From the NCBI GenBank assembly GCA_947561395.2, contig OX387185.1, positions 47,440,602-47,504,601 of the forward strand: a stretch of DNA of 64,000 nucleotides, read 5' to 3'. The notes under the pieces were generated by a model, which saw nothing but the letters and a program-made list of their open reading frames with translations, was not told where the DNA came from and did not search any database. Within the stretch, counting starts at the first letter, position 1. Each line of letters begins with the position of its first letter. Of this stretch, positions 55,392-64,000 are shown piece by piece. The translations under genes and the position numbers were made by a program. The DNA is from Buxus sempervirens (Eukaryota; Streptophyta; Magnoliopsida; Buxales; Buxaceae).

Positions 55392-57426
55392 TCATGTTGT
55401 TATTTTGAAAGTCTAGTTGCTGCTTTTGAGAGTCCAAGTGCCTTTTAGAAATTTCCAATGATAGTCTTGAGAATTTTCCTTATTATGGCCTCAAATTTTT
55501 TTGATGAATGATTTAATAGCTTCAGTACAAGCATATTAATTTTAAATGTCTCAAATGATTTACTCGTATATTTACCAAAAGAAAAAAAAATGTAATCATC
55601 TTGTATGTACCAGTTATACCAGTTTTGACCAGACTATTATTGGCACATACTATATGACCTAACATGGTTTATACTTATTTTTGTACCACATTCTGAGGCG
55701 CATTCATGTACTGGCCAATAACCAAGGGCATGCATGTTAGCAAACTATATATTCATAAAAAAAAAGGAAGCTTCTGAAAATGCTAACATACTTGATTTGT
55801 TTTATGTGCCTTTCAAAAAATCATCTTATACGTTTTTTCTATTCTGTGTAAAAAAAAATGATCATTATTTACCCTGAAGAGTTTTGAACAATTTGAGGAC
55901 TTTCTCTTTTTCCTAGTAAAGTGGACCTCTCTTTGGGGGGGGGGGGGGGGGGGGGGGGGGATGTGCTGTGGAGTGGGGTGGGGCAGAGGGTAGAGGTGTT
56001 CGGAGTTGTTGGTCAGGGCAAGGTTTACCGTTTCAATGCCGATGGGCACAAAACAAAATTTCGGTGGCACGTCAAAATGCTGGAAAAATCGACAAAGACC
56101 AAAATTGGGAGTTATTTTTATTTTGAGGAAATTTTGTCAAATTTCGTGGGTACGCCGCCTTGTTTTGCCAGTACGCCACGAAAAAATTGCCAAAAAAATT
56201 TGTGTTCCCCCTGTATCGCTCAGCATGCCGTCCCGTTTCCCCGGCATGCCGCGAAAAATCCCTAGAAATTTAAATCGGCGATTTTCCAGCCGTGAAACGT
56301 ATTGCAACTTTTAAAAAAAAACGATTTTTTGGCGGTTAGAGGACTTGGCAAACAATTATTGCTTTCTTAAATATTTTTAAATAGAAAGAATTATACAACT
56401 TGCACTTTACTATTTTGAGGCCCAATTCAACATTTGCCCCAAAGCTGCATTATATCCTTCTAATTGTGGAATCACTCCTTCCTCTCAACGTAACATTCAC
56501 GGCACGGTTTTATGCCTTGGTTTTGGACCTTGTTGAGACTGATAGTATCAATATGTATTAGCCAATTTTGGTACTGGCCAAACCATGAAGGATTGGAGTA
56601 GTTTTATGTATCTGCCAATAGGAATATTTAGGTTTGCCATCAGCCCCTCACTGAAAAATTATGTCTTAGCTGATTTGTGTTGATTTTGGGCAAATCCAAG
56701 GAGTCAAAGTGGGACATCAACCATCTGTGTTGAGCACTCTTTTAAATCTCGATCAGTACCTAGACCTACGAGTTGGTACAACTTGGTGCTGGCCTGTATC
56801 AGTACCATCAAATACCAGTAAATACTGGCCCTTACAGTCTAATATGACCCGGTACTTGTTACAGCTGATACCACGACTGGTACCGAGATTTTAAAACTTG
56901 GTGTGGCATACTGTTATTGTGTGCTTGTATATGTGTTTAGATATATTTCTATTTGAAAAGTTCCTTTTTAGTAAGTCTGGAGGAAAATGTATTCAAAAAT
57001 GCTGCCACAACACAAAATCAAGGCTATGAATTGGAAAGTTGAGCAGATTGTCCATTTCCTGCGGAGAGAAAATATAAGCCTGAAAGGAATGTTATAAGTG
57101 TGATAATTTCAGATGAAGCCAACTCCATGAACATTTATGAAATTCACCAGGGGCTAGAAATTGCCCCTGATCATCTGTAATATGGGAAAATAGTTCCTCA
57201 TAAAACTGGAAACTTCCAATGGAAATACTTGATATTAAGACAATGCAACTGTTTCAGCATTTGGCAAGGAATAATCTGATTCTTTTGCTTCCTTCAAGCT
57301 CACAAGGAAGGCATCTCATTAGCAAAAGAAGAAGATTAGTGTGTGTCTGATGGTTTTCCTTTATGCTCAAGGACACTAATTTCAGAAAATGACATTTTGG
57401 TTGTAACAATTTGATGCTGACAATAG
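55392..57426. other. Intergenic, old repeat debris
   Basis: No gene. 55,600-55,720 and 56,520-56,880 contain short GGTACTGG/CCAGTACC-type words typical of decayed DNA transposons. 56,150-56,270 has several GCATGCCG and TACGCC words, also seen near 51,640. Confidence 0.4.
55935..55960 (+). repeat. Run of 26 G
   Basis: An uninterrupted poly-G tract, flanked by CTCTCTTT and ATGTGCTGTGGAGTGGGGTGGGG. Very long G runs are rare in plant DNA, are hard to sequence, and could form a quadruplex. Confidence 0.9.
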
Positions 57427-57580
57427 GGGGGTGGGATTCTTCTTATGTATAAGGTCCATATGAGGGGGATAAGTGTGCTTGTAAAGGGATGTGCTATAGG
57501 TATACTATTTGTGTACCTATAAAACAGTATCTATTCACTAATATAAGAATATAGCCTCATTACCTATCCAAAAAAAAAAA
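57427..57580 (+). mobile_element. Short polyadenylated retroposon
   Basis: A 154-bp insert ends in a run of 12 A, flanked by the 17-bp direct repeat TTTGATGCTGACAATAG (57410-57426 and 57581-57597). No tRNA-like A/B boxes, so not a typical SINE. The tail ..GCCTCATTACCTATCC plus poly-A fits a strongly 5'-truncated LINE. Confidence 0.88.
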
Positions 57581-57597
57581 TTTGATGCTGACAATAG

Positions 57598-58802
57598 ATT
57601 TTGAATGCCATTGGAAGAAGTTTATGACCATGAACATCAACCCGTTTTATTCCTTTGGTTTTATTATTTAAACTTTGCTTGTGAGTGAATTCCTTTGGTT
57701 TTATTATTTTAACTTTGCTTATGAGTGAATTTGATGATGTTGAACTTGTGAGAAATGGTAAATGGTCAACACTGAGAGCAACCTCATGAGATTGTTCAAA
57801 ATAAGAAGCAAGAATCACTTGAAAGGAGGAATTTGTTGTGCTTTGTCATTTTCTCTTGCACACAAGTACAATAGTGACATGCACCTTGCATTTGTTTATA
57901 AAATCATGCTATGAACTTACCTAATTCCCAGAAGCATCTTCTCCTTCCTGGTAAAGTCAATCTTTTTCAATTTAAGATATAGTTGGTGCCTCACTTAACT
58001 GTTACAGTGAGTATCTTAAATGAATGTATTCGTCAAACTGGCTGTTCTGAGATGTAAATTTTGATAGATGTTGATTAGACAGGCATTTAACTTTTTTAAA
58101 AGGATTTGGAAAAGGGACAAGTAGAATGTGGGGTGATGATGTGTGACTTCTGATTTTCTTCCTCCAAATATCTCCTCGTCATAAAAACCTCGCACGCTTC
58201 TTTATATATAAACTGATAAATTATCCCCTGTTTTAACATTCAGGTTTTATTTAATGGGAGAATGTATCGTGTAAATGCTTTCTGAGTCACTCACTCACAC
58301 ACACACACACACACACACACAAATGTATTTGTGTGTGTATCTATTCATGTATTGATATGCATAAAAGGTGCGTGTTGGTTATAGAGAGGGAGGGAGAGAT
58401 GGTGGGGGGAGAAAGATTCACATGTATCACAATATGTGGTACTCATATATTAAAAAAAAATTTTTTTTTTTGGGGTGTCTTACAGACTACATACTGATTA
58501 TAGTATCTAGTGTTGTCAATCTACCCTGTCATTAATCATTCCTTTTTATGCATGTTACAATTTAAACCATTTGATAGCATATTATTTGGACTAGGGGCAC
58601 TGAATAGTTTTTGTTGCACTTGATCAGATTTTTACCCTTTCCCTTTCTTATTCTTTTAGTATGAAGCAGTTTTAATTTTTTGTAACACCATCACAACAGC
58701 TGGAGGTGACTGTCACACTGAGAAAACCAATTTAAAAGTCAAAGAAGGCTTATAATTTCTGGTGAACAAAAGAAGATTATGTCTGAATCTGCGCATAAAC
58801 AG
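57598..58802. other. Non-coding, with a CA microsatellite
   Basis: No coding region supported. A 28-bp unit (GTGAATTCCTTTGGTTTTAT..) is repeated near 57,650-57,730. A (CA)13 tract lies at 58296-58321. This may be intron or promoter of the gene that follows. Confidence 0.5.
58296..58321. repeat. (CA)13 microsatellite
   Basis: Thirteen uninterrupted CA units. Polymorphic length is likely. Confidence 0.95.
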
Positions 58803-61800
58803 ATGCTTCAGATATCTGGCACGCAAAGAAACAGCAGGGTGATGTTGCATGTCAAGAGTGTGCTGCTATAGAAGAACATTATACTCTTCGTATTAAACAG
58901 CCCCTGGAATCTCAAGCCAGAAATAGGCATAAAATAGAAATGGTGGAAGAGAGAGCTTATCCAAATGGCAGAGGAGAGTTATATGAAGACTGGAGAAAAA
59001 TGAGACAGACTGCTGATAGGGAAACTGATAGTCTCTTGATACTTGCACACTCAGCTGCATTACTATTGGAATCTGGAGATAATTTCCACCAGTTGCAGAA
59101 CAATAATGAATACGAGGAAGGTTTGCCCCATAAAGATTTCATTTGTTGTTTCTGTTATTATGGTTTTCAATCATGTCATGTCATATTTGTAAGAATTTCA
59201 AATTAATAAGATTTCTTGCTGGTCACAACTTGGTTCTGTTTCATATATATATATTGAGATGATGAGATCAGGCTCTGTTGCTAATCCTTATGTTTGTTGT
59301 TTTCCACTTGTCTGTTGTATGCTCAATCTGAAGTTCACATGATGCAGAAAAGAAATTATTTTGACGAACTGATGAAATGAGATCCCCCCTCAACCCCATC
59401 CTCCATGATCCCCATTTTTCAGGTCAGGAACACATTGAGACAGATGAAATAGATGTGGAAACTAATTTGGAAATGGGAAGGGCAGCTTTATTCTTGGAAG
59501 GGAAAGTTCGCTTGAGTCAGGTCCGGCAACTAGCTCGGTCCAAGAACCGTCCATTAGCTCTACAAAAAAATGGGGTCCTCACATTGAACAATGAAACACT
59601 TGGAGATGAACATTTAGGTTAGTATTGAAGCAAGGAAACTTGTGACATTCCCAGTGTCAGTGCCTTTTCTCCATTTTGCAAAGGCAATTTTTGCATTTAA
59701 TCTGTTCAAAGCTTTTATGGCAACAATATCCATTGTAGCAAGCACCCTTGTTTTCAAGTGAGACATACAGGTTACGCTTGGAGATGTATAAGTGGTGAAA
59801 GTGCTTTTGTGTCCAAGTATCCCATGTTTTATGATGACATAACTTTGTAATTTCTTTGTAATTTCTGCATACAGTTGTCAATATTCTATTTATCTGCATT
59901 TTAATTAGATAATCATACGGAAGGCATGGCTGCTGGACATATTCAAGAAGCAATTGGTGTACAAGATAGTAAGTATGCCATTTTCTTGTCTTCATTTTAA
60001 CAATTATGTGAACCTTCATGTAATTTTATGCTGGAATAATTTAATTTTGATTTTCAGCATCAGTTGCAAGTTATAATTTCGAAGACGTAGATGGTGCTCA
60101 TGAATATGATGCAGGTATGTTACTGTTTAGTTTGATTTGTTCATGAAGGGACAATTTTTGGTATTAATCAACATATTTTAAAGTCATTTAATCTAGACAT
60201 ATTTAGTATCTTTTCTTCCAGCTGTATTGGATAATTTAACAATCTGATTGTTATTTACCCAAAAGGAAAAGAAAATGTAAAGCAGTGTTACAAGTGACAT
60301 TCTTTGTCATAAACTTCTAATTTTGTTTTCTCGTTCATCCTTTTGAAACACTCCTTGTTTATGTATCTTTCATTGGCAGTTATCAGAGAACTTTGTGATT
60401 CTCCAATAGTACATGGTATGCAGGAAACTAAAGTAAATGAAGAAAAGATGGGCCACAAAAATGGTGCAGATCATGCAGGTCTACTTTCATTTTCTATTTT
60501 TGCATTTGGTTTGTGGGAATGTATAGAATTGCTTTGATCTTAGAACCTCTCTCATTGGATTACCTGGTAGTACTCTTCAGATTTCGACAATCAGTCTTCG
60601 CCTTGTATTTTCTACAATGATTTTAGAGGTTCAATATTAGAGTAATTTTACTAATATGTTGCTTTGTTTCCAACATGAAAAATCAATATATTCACTCTGT
60701 GAACATGTACTGCATTTTTAATTATTAAAGCAGTTCCATGCTATGAAGGTACATCATCTCAATTTATTTGCCCAATGATTTTTTGAATTTAATTTGTGGT
60801 ATCAACAGCAGACTATATTTGTGTGAGTATTTGAGAGGATCCATGCTTATTAATCTATTGATAGATGTGCCTTTGAACTTGTTATTCCTCTTAATATAGA
60901 TATGTAGGATTTTAAGAAAAGGGTCAGTTTAGTATCATCTTAGTGATGTACCATGAAGTTAACAAACGTGAAATAACCATTTATGGCCTTAAGTAAGTTA
61001 AGGAGAAAGTTATAATTGGATTCAATGAGAGCTAATGTTGGTGGGCACTAGATGGATAGACTTTTGAGCAAGCATATTGATATTATTACTTATATCAGAA
61101 AATTTTCATTGTCATGAGACCATTAGCGGGTGATTTTTTTTTAAAACAAGTAAATGAATTGATATCATTAAGTGCATCAGTTAAGGGAACAAGTTTGAAC
61201 TCAATACTTAGGCTTGAAAATGGTGCTTGAGCTTGAAAATATGTTCATTTATTTAATGAGCATGAATTGAGATTGGATCTACTTGGTTCAGTCAAAGCAC
61301 AGCTCAAGCAATCTAAAAAGGGCTAGTCCAATGCACGAGGCTCCCACCACTGTGCAGGGTCTGATGTATGCAGCCTTACCCCTGCAAGTGAGGAGGCTGT
61401 CTCTTGTGACTCAAACTCGTGACCTTTAGGCCTAAAAGGAGCAACCTTAGGTTCATGTGGCCTATTACATTATTGGATGGAGTCAAGCTTTAACGAGCTG
61501 AGCCTGACTCTAGAAAATGTTAGTGAGCCTCAGAACGCCTGAGCCCAAAAATTTTAACAAGCTTAGATAGAGTTTTGCAAAGCTTAGTTCAGCTCTTTTA
61601 GAGCACACATTAGGAAGCTTTGACAATCATTAGAGCGGTTGATGGCTAGACCATGGATATTAATAGTTGTCTTAGGCCTATATCCTTAAGTTGGAGTCCA
61701 TTTTAATTAAAATTTGTTGTGTTTATTTTATCTGAAACCAAATTCTTTATGGTATCAATTGACAGCTTCTGTTAAAAGGCTTGCATGGGATATGTTATTT

Positions 61801-61863
61801 GTAGATAACCATAATGCACAAATTGGCTATGATCTGGCTCAAAGGAAGCCTGTTTTTTCATAG
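58803..61863 (+). CDS. Probable multi-exon gene of unknown function
   Basis: A chain of open exons with good GT..AG borders: to 59120 (frame open from 58803; ATG at 58940), 59423-59617, 59909-59968, 60058-60114, 60380-60478 and a last one from 61766 to TAG 61861-61863. Every junction is phase 1, and the internal exons (195, 60, 57, 99 bp) are multiples of three, so the frame holds throughout. A 15-bp microexon at 60734-60748 would also fit. The first exon contains ETDSLLILAHSAALLLESGD, and the second is rich in charged residues (GRAALFLEGKVRLSQVRQLA). I recognise no domain. Upstream, the frame breaks at TAA just before 58800, so earlier exons are likely. It may also be a decaying copy. Exon chaining is my inference from splice sites and frame. 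Confidence 0.45.
61311..61465 (-). mobile_element. Au-type SINE
   Basis: On the minus strand the order is AAGGTTGCTCC, GGTCACGAGTTTGAGTC (a diverged Pol III B box, GGTTCGAGTC in the consensus), ACAGCCTCC, GGGGTAAGGCTGC, CAGACCCTGCACAGTGG, GGGAGCCTCGTGCA and GACTAGCCC followed by TTTTT. This is the known structure of the plant Au SINE, including its short T tail. The 5' head is diverged. It sits in an intron or just outside the coding part of the unknown gene at 58.8-61.9 kb. Confidence 0.85.
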
Positions 61864-64000
61864 AATGAGCTATCTGTAGATGATGAGTAGGCAAATTATA
61901 AGGGAGAAGGCATATACAGAAATTTGAGAAGATGTAGTATTTCTTCTGAAACTAAGGTTTCTTTTTCCTTAAGAAATTAAGTCTGAGACCCATGTTGACC
62001 TTTTGGCCAAGAGTGTTGCTGAGGGAGTAGCCATGTTTAAAGATGTGCCCATTTAATATTTTTGCACAAGAAAGTATATCTTCTATTTTATTTGTTGTTT
62101 TTCTGCTCTTTGTTTTTATTTTCCTGATTTTCATCTAATTTGGTTTGACATACCATCATTTTTCTGTCCTAATATGTCTTTGTAATATACAAGGAAATTA
62201 ATGATAATAATAACGAAAAAAAAAAACTTGAAATGCATGCAATTAAACACTAGAATGACTATTAGTGTGGGTGGGGCAGCAATATTGGTTGATTGATTGG
62301 ATATTTCAAAGCATGGCTATTTTCAATATCTTGGCTTGACCATCCATAAGTTGGAACTGATCTATGTTGCTCATAGAATTATTGCTTGCTATCTAAAGCA
62401 GATATGAGTTTCTATTGCATTATTTGATTGTTGAGTTGTAACTAAATTGGAAAAGAGAGTTTATTAGACAACCATAATGAGTAATTATGATGAATGAAGT
62501 AGACTATGTGAAAAGTGAATGGTAAAGGGGAGTCCACAAATTGCTCCAATATGGGATAAAATGAAGGCAAGGCACTTGAAGCAGACTATACGTGCTAAAC
62601 CAGAGCCACTTACAGCACTAGTATTAAGTTGTTGAAGTTGAAAGGATAAGAAATTGAGAATTTCGGGGTTGCCAATTTGGTGGTTTCCTATTCATTCCTT
62701 TATCTTCTTTTATGCACTCGATTCATCGTTAGTAACAATTGGGCATCAGTGTGGAAAGACAGTTGTGTACTGTATCCCTTATAAGCATTATGAAAGGGCT
62801 GCTGGCACCAAATTATGAATAAATAAGAAATATCAACCGTTCTCTTATCCACTGTTCTCCACTCAGAAGGAGCAAGTAGCGGGAAATATCTCCAATACAA
62901 TTTCTTGCATTGTGTTGACATGTTTCTTTTCTTTATATTTCAATAGTTCTCTTTGAATTTGATGGTTTTTTTTTTCATGGGATTTTTGTCACGAGAACCA
63001 TAACGCTCATTGGCATAAATCACAAAATATTTAAGCCTGTGACATGAAAATACTCAAATTACCATTGGAGCTGACTTTCTTGAGGGGTTAATTCAATTGT
63101 CAGCTATTTGTAAATGAGACCACTGGACCTAAAATCATTACATATAGGATTAAGATTCTTATGAATCCTTTGCTTTGTGGATGCTTTTCTTGTTCAATCT
63201 GTTGTAAGTTGAAACCTTGACAATAATTTTGCCTCGCTATTTACAAATTCTGCTCATAAAAAAAATGCTTGTTTCATGAGCCCCTGCTGGTTCTGTCAAA
63301 CAATGTCAGCCATTTAGTTTACAGAATTTGATATGATGGATTAAACTATCTATATTGTTTGAATTCAAATCTAGAGTTAATGTACAGCCTTGGATTCTGT
63401 TTGTCTTGACTAGAGCATGGGGGATAGCTAATATATGTTGGGATCTTGATCCATTGGATGTGCAGATCATTGTTTGAGTGTAAGCCCTAAGGTGACCTTG
63501 CAATTTAAAATATGTTAGTTATCTTGGAAGGAAAAATGCAAATACACACTCAAACAAACACGGGCACAGACAGCACAAGTCCTTGATATATATATATATA
63601 TATATTGGTGTGGGTACTTACTTTTGATGTTAGTTCCAGTACTTGCCCTTGCAATGTGGTGAATCAAAGATGGTAATTCTTTAGTTCTACAGTTGCTTTC
63701 AGATTTTGTAGTTTTCTTGCTTGCCTCTCTGCCACGTGGATCAGACATAAAGAATGAAGGTCACCTGTAAGTTGTTGAATGGGCTTATTTAAATATAGAA
63801 TGATGGATTTGACGGAGTTGGACTTGCAACAGCCTAAACATTTGTAATTTTCACGCAACTGGCAGTGGCGTAAACATTTGAAATTTTCATGCAAAGTGGC
63901 TGCATTCAAGTTTGAACTTGCACTTTTATGCTGGTAACCTGAAGTTTATACCATGCATCTGGTGATGGCAAATATTTTGTGCCTGTTGGTGGATACATAA
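61864..64000. other. Non-coding to the window end
   Basis: AT-rich, with a short (TA)n tract near 63,586-63,605. I see no coding exon that I can support. It may be 3' UTR, intron or intergenic DNA of the preceding gene. Confidence 0.4.

Overview
The window is plant nuclear DNA, almost certainly from a flowering plant. It holds spliced genes with GT..AG introns, a chloroplast FtsH-type protease gene, a plant S-like RNase T2 gene, and plant-type mobile DNA: Tat-like Ty3/gypsy elements with LTRs over 2 kb, an L1 fragment, RTE-type LINE tails, a PIF/Harbinger element and an Au-type SINE. Nothing in the sequence fixes the species. Most of the window is transposable element, nested several layers deep.

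Layout. (1) 1-6623, minus strand: the left part of a Ty3/gypsy element. It has a 2.8-kb LTR at 3824-6623, a candidate primer-binding site, and an uninterrupted gag-protease frame that starts at 3730 and runs off the window edge. (2) 8872-11673, minus strand: a four-exon S-like RNase T2 gene. Its last exon is split by a 1.17-kb polyadenylated retroposon flanked by a 15-bp target-site duplication. (3) 13181-32156, plus strand: a complete Tat-like Ty3/gypsy element of about 19 kb with 2.27-kb LTRs, the target-site duplication GATGG, gag, protease, RT with two RNase H parts, integrase, and an antisense ORF of the plant-mobile-domain type. A 2-kb solo LTR sits inside its integrase. (4) 32499-34975: a solo LTR of a related family. 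(5) 35951-38298: a PIF/Harbinger-like element with 18-bp inverted ends and a TTA duplication. It carries captured fragments of a CONSTANS-LIKE B-box gene and of a RALF-like peptide gene. (6) 38740-39960, minus strand: a decayed L1 LINE fragment. (7) 42127-44504, plus strand: the one clearly complete host gene, a five-exon FTSH6-type thylakoid protease. (8) 44590-45800: a local tandem duplication, one copy of which carries a 155-bp TRIM-like insertion, followed by a 99-bp near-perfect hairpin. (9) 50237-55391: a tandem duplication of about 2.6 kb. (10) 58803-61863, plus strand: a probable multi-exon gene of unknown function, followed in its last intron by an Au-type SINE.

How the parts relate. 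One ancestral non-coding sequence is present three times: copy A at 12640-35480, and copies B and C in the 50-55 kb tandem pair. Copies B and C lack the 19-kb element and the 2.5-kb solo LTR found in copy A, so they act as empty-site controls. In the same way, the 7.4-kb block is an empty-site control for the PIF/Harbinger insertion in the 35.7-kb block. These comparisons give exact insertion boundaries from this window alone.

The least ordinary observations are these. A ten-base copy of the primer-binding site lies inside the U5 of four LTRs from at least three LTR types. A DNA transposon carries pieces of two unrelated regulatory genes. The antisense ORF starts at a well-formed splice acceptor. 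The retrotransposon has an in-frame UAG between gag and protease and a shift at an A-run before RT. The RNase gene has an internally duplicated C-terminal module with a retroposon inserted in it. I did not find a wholly new kind of system. Domain calls come from reading motifs by eye, without database searches.
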